The notes under the pieces: generated by a model
What the model saw: the letters and a program-made list of their open reading frames with translations, nothing else
Database searches by the model: none
Told to the model about the DNA's origin: nothing
Assembly (NCBI RefSeq): GCF_013376045.1
Contig: NZ_JABMJG010000004.1
Coordinates: 496,001-560,000 of the forward strand
Length of the DNA: 64,000 nt
From: Variovorax sp. SG517
GTDB taxonomy: Bacteria > Pseudomonadota > Gammaproteobacteria > Burkholderiales > Burkholderiaceae_C
Direction of reading: 5' to 3'
Position numbers and translations under genes: made by a program
In this document: positions 43,171-53,526 of the stretch, piece after piece
How the letters are laid out: every line of letters begins with the position of its first letter
How positions within the stretch are numbered: the first letter of the stretch is position 1

Positions 43171-44274
43171 TCAGGCCAGTACCGGATAGTCCGTGTAGCC
43201 CTTCGCGCCGCCGCCGTACATGGTGGCCTTGTCGAGCGGGTTCAGCGGCGCGTTCTCGCGCAGGCGGCGCACGAGGTCGGGGTTGGAGATGAAGGGCTTG
43301 CCGAAGGCCACGAGGTCGTCGCCTTCCTTCACTGCCTCTTCGGCCAGCGGACGGTCGTAGCCGTTGTTGACCATCCATGCGGCCTTGCCGCCGGCCTCGC
43401 GGTATGCGGCCTTGAGGGCTTCGTAGTCGAAGGGACGGTCCTCGATCTCGCGCGGGCCGCCGGTGGCGCCTTCGATGATGTGGATGTAGGCGAGGTCGAG
43501 CGTGGCGAGCTGCTTCACCACGTAGGTGAAGAGGGGCTGCGGGTCGCTGTCGTGGGCGTCGTTGGCGGGCGTGACGGGCGACAGGCGGATGCCGGTCTTG
43601 CGGGCGCCGACGGCGTCGGCCACGGCGCGCGTGGTCTCCAGCAGCAGGCGGGCGCGGTTCTCGATGCTGCCGCCGTAGTCGTCGGTGCGCTTGTTGCTGC
43701 CGTCCTTCAGGAACTGGTCGAGCAGGTAGCCGTTGGCACCGTGCACTTCCACGCCGTCGAAGCCGGCGGTCTCCACCGCGCTGCGTGCGGCCACCGCATA
43801 GGCGTGCACGATGCCGGGCAGTTCGCCGGCGTCGAGCGCGCGCGGCTCGGAGGTGTCGACGAAGGTGGGAACGCCGTCCTTGATGAGCACGGTCTTGGTC
43901 TTGGCGGTGATGGCCGAGGGAGCGACGGGCTTTCCGCCACCGGGTTGCAGTTCGTTGTGCGAGACGCGGCCGACGTGCCACAGCTGCACCACGATCTTGC
44001 CGCCCTTGGCATGCACGGCTTCGGTCACGCGCTTCCAGGCGTCGAGCTGCTCGGTGCCGTAGAGGCCGGGCACGTCGGAGTAGCCCTGGCCCTGGTGGCT
44101 GATGGCGGTGGCTTCGGTGATGAGCAGGCCCGCGCTGGCGCGCTGGGCGTAGTAGGTGGCGGCGATGTCGGGCGGAATGGCGTTCGGCGAGCGGTTGCGC
44201 GTGAGCGGCGCCATGACGATGCGGTTGGCGAGCTTCAGGTCGCCGGCCTGTACGGGGTCGAAAAGGGTGGACAT
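43171..44274 (-). CDS. old yellow enzyme family NADH:flavin oxidoreductase
   Basis: 367 residues. An FMN-dependent TIM-barrel ene-reductase. MAPLTRNRSPNAIPPDIAATYYAQRASAGLLITEATAIS, LWHVGRVSH (His-x-x-His active-site region is HVGRVSH), and EVHGANGYLLDQFLKDGSNKRTDDYGGSIENRARLLLE are typical of the NemA/OYE group. GKPFISNPDLVRRL closes the phosphate site. It reduces activated C=C bonds or nitro groups with NAD(P)H. It is a single gene; no repressor of the NemR type is next to it. Confidence 0.95.
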   Translation of the reverse strand: MSTLFDPVQAGDLKLANRIVMAPLTRNRSPNAIPPDIAATYYAQRASAGLLITEATAISHQGQGYSDVPGLYGTEQLDAWKRVTEAVHAKGGKIVVQLWHVGRVSHNELQPGGGKPVAPSAITAKTKTVLIKDGVPTFVDTSEPRALDAGELPGIVHAYAVAARSAVETAGFDGVEVHGANGYLLDQFLKDGSNKRTDDYGGSIENRARLLLETTRAVADAVGARKTGIRLSPVTPANDAHDSDPQPLFTYVVKQLATLDLAYIHIIEGATGGPREIEDRPFDYEALKAAYREAGGKAAWMVNNGYDRPLAEEAVKEGDDLVAFGKPFISNPDLVRRLRENAPLNPLDKATMYGGGAKGYTDYPVLA

Positions 44275-44359
44275 CGTGCGATCGAAAGCAGAGTTGATAC
44301 GGGGCGCAAGGCTAAGCGCGCCGCCTCAACCCTGCTGTCGCACGGTTGACGGATTGGTG

Positions 44360-46189
44360 CTAGGCGAGCAGCGCCAGCAGCGCGGGGCTCACCCTCACCG
44401 GCATCGCCAGCAGGATCTGCCCCATGCCCTTGCCCAGCGGATCGTTGCGCAGCGAGGCCATGCCGCCGCCGCCCAGCGCCTGTTCGCAGACGAAGTTGAA
44501 GGCGTCGATGCCCGGCACCTCATGGCGCGTGACTCGGCCCTTCACCAGGTGCGCGAGCCAATCGGCCACGCGCGCTTCGGTGAGCTGCCCGCGCAGCAGC
44601 GGCAGCAGGGCAGGGTGGCGCGCGATGACGCCGATGTTCGAGGTGTCGCCCTTGTCGCCGCTGCGCGCCCAGGCCAGGCGAATCAGGGGCACTTCGATGC
44701 TGTCGACGGCGGAGGTGTCGATCGTCGTCTGGATGGCTCTGGCAGGCGAAGAGATGGCTTCGGCCGCTTTCGAGGCCGGGACTGAGTCCGCGCATGGAAC
44801 ATCGATGCGCTCTCCGTCGATGGTCACCGATGCCTCGACCTGCGACTTGTCGAGCAGGAACGCATATTGCCGGATCGACGGCGACACCGAGGCCCGTCCA
44901 CCGCCCGCGCCGGTGGTGCCCGGCGCCCATGACGTGCCGGCGGGTGCGACCTCCCGAGCGAACAGCTCCAGCGCGTCCTTGCGCGGATGCGTCACTGCGA
45001 GCCGCAGCACCGCCTCGCGCGTCAGCAATGCCTGCTGTGCGTGCGGGCCGTAGCACGACTCGGCGCCCAGCACCTCGATGTGCGTGCCGCTGTAGGGGCC
45101 GAAGCCTTGCTGCGAGAACAGCGCACCCGTGCGCGCGAGGATGGCCTCGCCCGTTCGCCTCGCCTTCGCCACCGCATCGAAGCCCACGATGGTGAGCTGC
45201 GCCGCCGTCTTGAAGCCATCGACGTAGGTGGCGCTGACCTTGTAGCTCGCGGTCGGCGCATGGCCGCGCGCGCCGTGCACGCGCACGCGGTGCTCGCCGG
45301 CCTGCTCGATGCGTACCTGCGTGAAGTCGGCCACCACGTCGGGCAGCAGGTAGGCGGAGGGATCGCCGATCTCGTAGAGCATCTGCTCGGCCACCACCGC
45401 GGGCGTGACCTTGCCGCCGGTGCCCGCGGGCTTGGTGACGACGAAGCTGCCGTCGGCGCTGCATTCGACGATGGGGTATCCGATGTTGGGCCAGTCGGGC
45501 ACGGTGTCCCAGTCGGTGTGCAGGCCGCCGGTGGCCTGGCAGCCGCATTCGATGATGTGGCCCGCGAGGCTGCCCGCGGCGAGCAGGTCGAGGTTGTTCG
45601 GCTGCCACTCGAATTCGTGCATGAGCACGCCGAGCGTGACAGCCGAGTCGACGCAGCGGCCGGTGATGACGACCTGCGCGCCCGCGTCGAGCGCCGCGCG
45701 GATGGGCTGCGCGCCGAGGTAGGCGTTGGCGGTGAGCACGCGCTCGGGCAGGGCGGCGCCGCTCTGGAGTTCGCGTACCGGCGGTTGCAACTTGCGCAGC
45801 TCGGGCAGAAGAGGGGACACGTCGTCGCCGCTCACCACGGCGATCTTCAGCGCGATGCCCTGTTCGGCGGCGAGCGCCGCGAGCGCATCGGCGCAGCCTT
45901 GCGGGTTGACGCCGCCGGCGTTGCTCACCACGCGGATGCCCTGTTCCACGACGTCTTTCAGCACGGCCTTCATCGCCACCGACACGAAGTCGGTGGCGTA
46001 GCCGAGCTCCGGCTTCTTGAGCCGCGCACCGGCGAGGATCGACATGGTGAGCTCTGCGAGGTAGTCGAACACGAGGTAGTCGATCTGGCCGCTGGCCACG
46101 AGCTGCGGTGCGCCCACGCTGCTGTCGCCCCAGAAGCCGGAGGCGCCGCCGATGCGGACGATGCGTTCGTTGTTGTTGCCGCTGCTCAT
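44360..46189 (-). CDS. AtuA-family (DUF1446) protein with C-terminal AtuA-like domain
   Basis: 609 residues. The N-terminal DUF1446 domain (about 10-450) has IVRIGGASGFWGDSSVGAPQLVASGQIDYLVFDYLAELTMSI, GGVNPQG and TGRCVDSAVTLGVLMHEF. The C-terminal AtuA-like domain (about 500-600) has SGDKGDTSNIGVIARHPALLPLLRGQLTE. This two-domain layout is that of AtuA of acyclic terpene use in Pseudomonas. The catalytic role of AtuA is not well defined. Its start overlaps the enoyl-CoA hydratase gene by 4 bp, which supports acyl-CoA catabolism. Confidence 0.9.
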   Translation of the reverse strand: MSSGNNNERIVRIGGASGFWGDSSVGAPQLVASGQIDYLVFDYLAELTMSILAGARLKKPELGYATDFVSVAMKAVLKDVVEQGIRVVSNAGGVNPQGCADALAALAAEQGIALKIAVVSGDDVSPLLPELRKLQPPVRELQSGAALPERVLTANAYLGAQPIRAALDAGAQVVITGRCVDSAVTLGVLMHEFEWQPNNLDLLAAGSLAGHIIECGCQATGGLHTDWDTVPDWPNIGYPIVECSADGSFVVTKPAGTGGKVTPAVVAEQMLYEIGDPSAYLLPDVVADFTQVRIEQAGEHRVRVHGARGHAPTASYKVSATYVDGFKTAAQLTIVGFDAVAKARRTGEAILARTGALFSQQGFGPYSGTHIEVLGAESCYGPHAQQALLTREAVLRLAVTHPRKDALELFAREVAPAGTSWAPGTTGAGGGRASVSPSIRQYAFLLDKSQVEASVTIDGERIDVPCADSVPASKAAEAISSPARAIQTTIDTSAVDSIEVPLIRLAWARSGDKGDTSNIGVIARHPALLPLLRGQLTEARVADWLAHLVKGRVTRHEVPGIDAFNFVCEQALGGGGMASLRNDPLGKGMGQILLAMPVRVSPALLALLA

Positions 46190-46968
46190 CGCCCGCTCCA
46201 CTGCGGCTTGCGCTTCTCGCGGAAGGCGAGCTGTCCTTCGGCCGCGTCCTCGGTGAGCGCGAACAGGCCGATCTGGCTTTCGGTGAAGGCCATCGATTCC
46301 TCGAAGGCCATCGCCTCGATCTTCTTCATGGTGTAGAGGCCGCGGCGGATGGCGGCGGGCGACTTGTCGAGCATGCGGCCGAGCAGCCAGTCGACGCTCT
46401 CGTCGACGTCGTCGCTCACGCGGTTGAGGAGATTCAGTTCCAGCGCCTGCGCCGCGTCGATGGGCTCGCCGGTGATGCACATCTCGGCCAGCACGCGGCG
46501 CGGCAGCAGGCCGCCGAGCACGCTGAGCACCTGCGCGGGAAAGAGGCCGACCTTCACTTCGGGCAGGCCGAACACCGCGTGGCTGCTGGCCACCGCCATG
46601 TCGCACATCGCCATGAGGCCCATGCCGCCGGCCATGCAGGCGCCGTTGACGCGCGCGATCAGCGGCACGGTCGATTGCCGGGCCTGGCGGAAGAGGTTGG
46701 CGAAGCCCTGGTAGGGCGTTGCGTAGTCGAACTTGAACGAGGAGCCGCTCTGCAGGTCGGCGCCCGCGCAGAAGGCGCGAGTGCCGGCGCCGGTGATGAC
46801 CACGGCGCGCACCGCGCTGTCGTTGTTGGCGCGTGAGATGGCATCGCCCAGACCGGCGAGTACGGCGCCGTTGATGGCATTGCGGCGCTCTTCGCGCTCG
46901 ATGGTGAGCCACATGACGGGCCCGCGCATCTCTTCGCGCAGTTCGGTGGACGGAGGTGTTTCGGGCAT
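46186..46968 (-). CDS. enoyl-CoA hydratase/isomerase family protein
   Basis: 260 residues of the crotonase fold. AFCAGADLQSG and ARVNGACMAGGMGLMAMCDMAVASS form the two oxyanion-hole regions, and FGLPEVKVGLFPAQVL the third conserved block. It is coupled to the AtuA gene by an ATGA overlap. In the terpene pathway AtuE is a crotonase, and by position this could be the equivalent (inference). The other steps (acyl-CoA carboxylase AtuC/F, AtuD) are absent from the window. Confidence 0.9.
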   Translation of the reverse strand: MPETPPSTELREEMRGPVMWLTIEREERRNAINGAVLAGLGDAISRANNDSAVRAVVITGAGTRAFCAGADLQSGSSFKFDYATPYQGFANLFRQARQSTVPLIARVNGACMAGGMGLMAMCDMAVASSHAVFGLPEVKVGLFPAQVLSVLGGLLPRRVLAEMCITGEPIDAAQALELNLLNRVSDDVDESVDWLLGRMLDKSPAAIRRGLYTMKKIEAMAFEESMAFTESQIGLFALTEDAAEGQLAFREKRKPQWSGR

Positions 46969-47029
46969 GGCGCGGGTCCTTGTGCTTCGGTGTCCGGAGG
47001 CTTGTTCTCTCCTGCCCGTAGCGTGGCCC

Positions 47030-47056
47030 GAAAAAAAAGCCGCATCGTGCGGCTTG
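47030..47056 (-). terminator. terminator of the glutathione S-transferase gene
   Basis: On the minus strand, an 8-bp perfect stem (AAGCCGCA/TGCGGCTT) with a three-base loop is followed by a T-run of eight. It lies 78 bp past the stop of the GST gene and before the enoyl-CoA hydratase gene. Confidence 0.9.
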
Positions 47057-47133
47057 TGGCTGAAGCGGTTCGGGTTTTCCCTGAAGGGGTTCCGATCCGC
47101 TTGCTGCTTCTGAACGCTTTTGCGTGCTTCGGC

Positions 47134-47742
47134 TTACTTCAGAAGACCTTCGGCCTTCATCGCCTCCTGCACGGCGGGGCGGGCACCCACGCGGGCATGC
47201 CAGGCCAGCAGGTTGGGGAAGTCGGAGATGTCCACGCCCGTGGGCTTGGTCCAGTTGGTCACGGTGAACAGGTAGCCGTCGGCCACGCTGAAGTGATCGC
47301 CCATCAGGTATTGCTTGCTGGCCAGCTCGCCGTCGAGCCACTGGAAGCGCGACTTGAGCTTGTCCTTGAAGATGGCCTTGGCTTCCTCGGGCATGTTGGG
47401 GTTGAACAGCGGGCTGAAGCCCTTGTGCACTTCGGTGCCGATGAAGGTCAGCCATTCCTGCAGGCGGTAGCGCTGCATGGTGCCGGCGGCCGGCGCGAGA
47501 TTCTTGGTGGGGGCGAGGTCGGCGATGTACTGGAGGATGGCGGGGCCTTCGCGCAGGCGGGTGCCGTCGTCGAGCTCGAGCATCGGCACGTAGCCCAGCG
47601 GGTTGATGCCGTAGTAGTCGGTGCCGTCCTGCAGCTTGTGGCTCTTGGTGCTAGCCAGCACGGGTTCGGCGGCGATGCCCGCTTCATGCAGCGCGATGTG
47701 CGGGGAAAGCGAGCAGGCGCCTGGCGAGTAATACAGCTTCAT
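47134..47742 (-). CDS. glutathione S-transferase, beta class-like
   Basis: 202 residues. The N-terminal thioredoxin-like half begins MKLYYSPGACSLSPHIALHEAG, where Cys10 is the glutathione-binding cysteine of beta-class GSTs. The N-cap box is seen in YLMGDHFSVADGYLFTVTNW. It conjugates glutathione or reduces peroxides in the cytoplasm. It is monocistronic with its own terminator. The length is normal for GstA of proteobacteria. Confidence 0.93.
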   Translation of the reverse strand: MKLYYSPGACSLSPHIALHEAGIAAEPVLASTKSHKLQDGTDYYGINPLGYVPMLELDDGTRLREGPAILQYIADLAPTKNLAPAAGTMQRYRLQEWLTFIGTEVHKGFSPLFNPNMPEEAKAIFKDKLKSRFQWLDGELASKQYLMGDHFSVADGYLFTVTNWTKPTGVDISDFPNLLAWHARVGARPAVQEAMKAEGLLK

Positions 47743-47931
47743 TCGAAAAACTCCAGTGATGACGAGGTTGGTTGATTGATTGTTGTGAGGAACCGCAGCG
47801 GATGCTAGCGGGTTTGGCGGCCTCGCGTTTTTGTCCTACGGCCGCATGCGCGCGGCGACTATCGGGCGCGCGGGACGCGTTTTCTAAGCTGCCTCGCACG
47901 GTGGGCAAGGCCTGCTGCAAGGAGTAGAAGG

Positions 47932-48117
47932 ATGTTGAAGTACGCGATCATTTTTGCGGTCATTTCCCTCGTGGCCGGCCTGCTCGGCTTTGGTGGCATC
48001 GCGGCGGGTGCCGCGGGCATCGCCAAGCTGTTGTTCGGCCTGTTCCTGGTGCTGGCGGTGCTGTTCGTGGTGCTGGCGGCGCTTGGCGTGGGCGCGGTGA
48101 AAAAAGCGATCGACTGA
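47932..48117 (+). CDS. DUF1328 (YtjA-type) small membrane protein
   Basis: 61 residues with two membrane helices ([45 protein letters not shown] in outline: helices about 4-24 and 32-53). The [14 protein letters not shown] loop is the DUF1328 signature. The function of these inner-membrane proteins is unknown. The strong AAGGAG ribosome-binding site is 7 bp upstream. The stop overlaps the next start (TGATG). Confidence 0.92.
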   Translation: MLKYAIIFAVISLVAGLLGFGGIAAGAAGIAKLLFGLFLVLAVLFVVLAALGVGAVKKAID

Positions 48118-49022
48118 TGCACCTCTCGCACATCGAGGCGCAGCTCGACTACGAAGTCGCCGCCCCGGCGCACATGCTGCTGAACATCGAGGCGGCGCGC
48201 TCGGGCACGCAGAGCGTGGTCGGGGAGGAACTGGTCGTGGAGCCGCCGACGCCGCTGCGGCTGTTCTGTGACGAGGGAAGCGGCAATCGCTTCATCCGTT
48301 TCGATGCGAAGCCCGGGCCGCTGAAGATCGCCTACAAGGCCAGCGTGCGGCGCGCCCACGTGGTGGTGCCGAACGACCTGGCCGAGATGCCGGTGACCGA
48401 GGTGCCCGACGAGGTGCTGCACTACATGATGCCGACGCGCTATTGCGAGTCGGACCTCATGGCGCGCTGCGCCCAGCAGCTCTTCGGCGACCTGCCGCCC
48501 GGCATTGGCCGGGTGCAGGCCGTTGTCGACTGGATCCACGACAGCATCACCTACGAGCCGGGCAGCAGCGATTCGACCACCACCGCGCGCGAGGTGTTCG
48601 TGGAACGCGCAGGCGTGTGCCGCGACTTCGCCCACCTGGGCATCACCTTCTGCCGCGCGCTGAACATTCCGGCGCGGCTGGTGGTCGGCTACGTGTGGTT
48701 CGACGAGCCGCCGCAGGACTTCCACGCGGTGTTCGAAGCGTGGCTCGGCGGACGATGGGTGCTGTTCGATCCGACGCGCATGGCGCCGGTCGACAGGCTG
48801 GTGCGCGTGGGCACCGGGCGCGACGCGAAGGACGTGGCCTTCTGCACGATCTTCGGCGACGTGCGCATGACCGGCAAGAAGCTCGTGGTGCGCGAGCTGC
48901 AGGACGAAAGCCTGCAGCCGTCGATGCCGCCTTCGCCCACCGGCGAGGTGATGGGCATCGAAAAGCCGGTGCCGCTGGGCGAGGTGGGCGAGGTGGGCGA
49001 GGCGAACGAAGCGGCAGCCTAG
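48117..49022 (+). CDS. transglutaminase-like cysteine protease family protein
   Basis: 301 residues with no signal peptide. The N-terminal beta domain (1-130) is typical of bacterial transglutaminase-like proteins. The catalytic core has Cys in VERAGVCRDFAHLGITFCRALNIPARLVVGYV, His in DFHAVFEAWLGGRWVLFDPTR and the following Asp. A Glu/Gly-rich repetitive tail (GEVGEVGEANEAAA) ends the protein. It may cleave or cross-link peptides or amides. It is coupled with the DUF1328 gene; the target is unknown. Confidence 0.88.
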   Translation: MHLSHIEAQLDYEVAAPAHMLLNIEAARSGTQSVVGEELVVEPPTPLRLFCDEGSGNRFIRFDAKPGPLKIAYKASVRRAHVVVPNDLAEMPVTEVPDEVLHYMMPTRYCESDLMARCAQQLFGDLPPGIGRVQAVVDWIHDSITYEPGSSDSTTTAREVFVERAGVCRDFAHLGITFCRALNIPARLVVGYVWFDEPPQDFHAVFEAWLGGRWVLFDPTRMAPVDRLVRVGTGRDAKDVAFCTIFGDVRMTGKKLVVRELQDESLQPSMPPSPTGEVMGIEKPVPLGEVGEVGEANEAAA

Positions 49023-49029
49023 CAGGCAT

Positions 49030-49054
49030 GTTTGCTATTAAAAAGATAGCAAAC
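49030..49054. repeat. short GTTTGCTAT palindrome
   Basis: Perfect 9-bp arms GTTTGCTAT/ATAGCAAAC around TAAAAAG. It is the best of three related palindromes in the window. It lies eight bases after the transglutaminase stop and might act as a terminator. Confidence 0.6.
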
Positions 49055-49102
49055 TATCGAGCGATGGTGGTGGAGGCAGCCGTTAGGCATCGCTCTCCAA
49101 GC

Positions 49103-49111
49103 TTATCCACA
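49103..49111 (+). other. perfect DnaA box upstream of mnmG
   Basis: TTATCCACA, full consensus, 84 bp before the mnmG ATG. DnaA boxes near gidA (mnmG) are known at several bacterial origins; here only one box is seen. Confidence 0.6.
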
Positions 49112-49194
49112 CAGGGGACGCAAAGGGGGATGGCCGATTAAAATCGGTGCCCCTTTTGCGCCGCGCAAGCGTCAGTTGTGCGCTCCCACTCCAA

Positions 49195-51146
<1,952 letters not shown>

Positions 51147-51150
<4 letters not shown>

Positions 51151-51800
51151 CGGCGCCCATCGACACGCTGCGCTCCGGCGCAGCCGCCATGGGCGTGACT
51201 CTTTCCGACGTCCAGGCCGAGCGCCTGCTGGCCTACGGCACGCTGATGCTCAAGTGGAACAAGGTCTACAACCTGACGGCGCTGCGCGATCCGGCAAGTG
51301 TGCTGACGCACCATCTGCTCGACAGCCTCGCGGCCGTTGCGCCGCTGCAGCGCGAGTGGGCAGGGAAGGGCAAGCTGCTGGACGTGGGTTCCGGTGGTGG
51401 TTTGCCCGGCGTGGTGATCGCCATCATGCGGCCCGACCTGGAAGTCAGCTGTCTCGACGCGGTTGCCAAGAAGGCCGCCTTCGTTCAACAAGTCGCAGCC
51501 GAGCTGGAGTTGCCCAATCTTCGCGGCCTGCACGCCCGGGTCGAATCCCTGGCGGGAAGCTATGAAGTCATCAGCTCGCGTGCCTTCGCCTCGCTGCCGG
51601 ACTTCTTCAACGGTTCCATGAACCTGCTCGCGCCCGGCGGTGTCTGGCTCGCCATGAAGGGCAAGCTGCCGACGGACGAACTTGCAGTCGTGCCCAAGGG
51701 CGTGTCGGTGTTTCACGTGGAACAACTGACGGTTCCGGGCCTGGATGCGGAGCGCTGCATCGTCTGGGCGCGCAAGGACTCCGTCGGAATCGGCGCCTGA
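51147..51800 (+). CDS. rsmG: 16S rRNA (guanine527-N7)-methyltransferase RsmG
   Basis: 217 residues. The SAM-binding motif is [39 protein letters not shown]. The N-terminal [27 protein letters not shown] and [14 protein letters not shown] are RsmG signatures. It methylates G527 of 16S rRNA, and loss gives low-level streptomycin resistance. It overlaps mnmG by 4 bp and holds a one-mismatch parS site near its 3' end. The length is normal. Confidence 0.97.
51709..51724 (+). other. parS-like site (one mismatch) inside rsmG
   Basis: TGTTTCACGTGGAACA differs from the parS consensus by one base (A to G at position 12). It lies 1.1 kb from the perfect site, both within 3.5 kb of parB. Confidence 0.8.
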
Positions 51801-51818
51801 ATACGCAAAAGAAGCGGC

Positions 51819-51840
51819 GACACCGGTAAAAGCCGGTGTC
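51819..51840. other. hairpin after rsmG
   Basis: GACACCGG/CCGGTGTC, a perfect 8-bp stem with a six-base loop, 18 bp after the rsmG stop. No T-run follows, so it may stabilise RNA or cause pausing. Confidence 0.45.
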
Positions 51841-51926
51841 CGAACGATCGTCGCGGCGGTGTGCTCGCTTAGACTCGATGCCTCCCTCTGGTCTCTTCCC
51901 CGGCTCGCTTTTTCGAGGCAAATCCC

Positions 51927-52541
51927 ATGTTCGGCATCGCTGACTACGGCGCATTCGTCGCCGCCATCGTCCTGTTCCTTCTGATTCCCGGCCCGGGCAA
52001 TTTGGCGCTGATCACCTCGACGAGCAAGGGCGGTATCCGCGGCGGACTGGCCGCGACGGCCGGCGTGATCATCGGCGACCAGTTCCTGCTGTGGGCTGCG
52101 GTGGCCGGCGTGTCGGCCGTGATGGCTGCCTACCCGGCTGCCTTCAAGGCGGTGCAGTGGCTGGGCGCCGCCTACCTGGGCTGGATGGGCATCAAGATGC
52201 TGCTGGCAAAGCCCGGTTCCGCGCCCATCCTCAACATCAAGCCCAGCCATTTCATGCGCCAGGCTTTCACCATCACGTTGCTCAACCCAAAGGCCATCGT
52301 GTTCTACATGGCCTTCTTCCCGCTGTTCGTGGACCCGGCCCGGCACCAGGGCCTGATCACTTTCGGCGCCATGGCGGTGACGATTGCCGCGCTGACCTTC
52401 CTGTACGGCCTGACCTCGACGCTGCTCACGCACTTCCTGGCCGAGCGCATCCGCGCGAATCCCCGCATTTCCACCACGCTCGAAAAGCTTGCCGGCACCT
52501 TCCTGATCGCCTTCGGCGTCAAGCTCGCAATCTCGCGCTGA
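51927..52541 (+). CDS. LysE/RhtB-family amino-acid exporter
   Basis: 204 residues with five to six membrane helices. LLIPGPGNLALITSTSKGGIRGGLAATAGVIIGDQFLLW is the LysE N-terminal signature, and NPKAIVFYMAFFPLFVDPA the family's conserved loop after helix 3. It exports amino acids or their metabolites at the inner membrane. It lies between rsmG and parA on the same strand, 22 bp before parA, and could be co-transcribed with it. The substrate is unknown. Confidence 0.92.
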   Translation: MFGIADYGAFVAAIVLFLLIPGPGNLALITSTSKGGIRGGLAATAGVIIGDQFLLWAAVAGVSAVMAAYPAAFKAVQWLGAAYLGWMGIKMLLAKPGSAPILNIKPSHFMRQAFTITLLNPKAIVFYMAFFPLFVDPARHQGLITFGAMAVTIAALTFLYGLTSTLLTHFLAERIRANPRISTTLEKLAGTFLIAFGVKLAISR

Positions 52542-52563
52542 TCGATCGACCCCCGGTAACCAC

Positions 52564-53484
52564 ATGGCCAAGATTTTCTGCATCGCCAACCAGAAGGGCG
52601 GCGTCGGCAAGACCACCACCACCGTCAATCTCGCCGCCGGCCTGGCGAAAGTAGGCCAGCGCGTGCTGATGATCGACCTCGACCCACAGGGCAATGCCAC
52701 CATGGGTTCGGGCATCGACAAGCGGGAGCTGGAGCTGACGGTGTACGACGTGCTGCTCGAATCGGCCTCGGTGGCCGAGGCGCGGGTCAAGTCCGACAAG
52801 CTGGTGGAAGGCGGTTGCAGCTACGACATACTCGGCGCCAACCGCGAGCTGGCGGGCGCCGAAGTCGAGATGGTCGCGCTCGACCGGCGCGAGAAGCGCC
52901 TTCGCACCGCGCTGGCCGCGGTCGGCGCCGAGTACGACTTCATCCTGATCGACTGCCCCCCCAGCCTGAGCCTGCTGACGCTGAACGGCCTGTGCGCCGC
53001 CCACGGCGTGATCGTGCCGATGCAGTGCGAGTACTTTGCGCTCGAAGGCCTGACCGACCTGGTCAACACCATCAAGCAGGTGCACGCCAACCTCAACAAG
53101 AACCTGCAGATCATCGGCCTGCTGCGCGTGATGTTCGATCCGCGCATCACGCTGCAGCAGCAGGTGAGCGAGCAGCTCAAGTCCCACTTCGGCGACAAGG
53201 TGTTCGACACCGTCATCCCCCGCAACGTGCGCTTGGCCGAGGCGCCGAGCTACGGACTGCCGGGCGTGGTGTTCGACCCGGCCGCGCGCGGCAGCCAGGC
53301 CTTCATCGCCTTCGCGCAGGAACTGGTCGAGAAGATGCCGCCTGCCAGCGCCTTCGCCTCGGGCGCGGTGGCCCCGCCGATCGCGCCGGTCGCGCGCATC
53401 ACGCCGGACCTGCCCATTCCCGACGACGTGCTGGCGCCCGCTGCGTCGCCGGCTGCCGACTCCACCAGTGAAAACAACGCCTGA
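52564..53484 (+). CDS. parA: chromosome partitioning ATPase ParA (Soj)
   Basis: 306 residues. Walker-type deviant P-loop KGGVGKTTTTVNLAAGLA near residues 11-28, signature DLDPQGNATMGSG, and DCPPSLSLLTLNGL. It is a Soj-type ParA lacking a long N-terminal DNA-binding region; a Pro/Ala-rich tail of about 45 residues extends the C-terminus. ATP-bound dimers coat the nucleoid and move ParB-parS complexes. It is separated from parB by a hydrolase gene, which is unusual. Confidence 0.97.
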   Translation: MAKIFCIANQKGGVGKTTTTVNLAAGLAKVGQRVLMIDLDPQGNATMGSGIDKRELELTVYDVLLESASVAEARVKSDKLVEGGCSYDILGANRELAGAEVEMVALDRREKRLRTALAAVGAEYDFILIDCPPSLSLLTLNGLCAAHGVIVPMQCEYFALEGLTDLVNTIKQVHANLNKNLQIIGLLRVMFDPRITLQQQVSEQLKSHFGDKVFDTVIPRNVRLAEAPSYGLPGVVFDPAARGSQAFIAFAQELVEKMPPASAFASGAVAPPIAPVARITPDLPIPDDVLAPAASPAADSTSENNA

Positions 53485-53507
53485 CATGCGCTTGAGCCTC
53501 GCAGTTC

Positions 53508-53524
53508 GCTATCAAATCAGTAGC
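53508..53524. repeat. short GCTAT palindrome, third copy
   Basis: GCTAT-CAAATCA-GTAGC, an imperfect 5-bp inverted repeat. It is followed by a third related piece (AATGATAG) that provides the ATG of the next gene at 53527. It matches the style of copies at 5514 and 49030. Confidence 0.4.
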
Positions 53525-53526
53525 AA

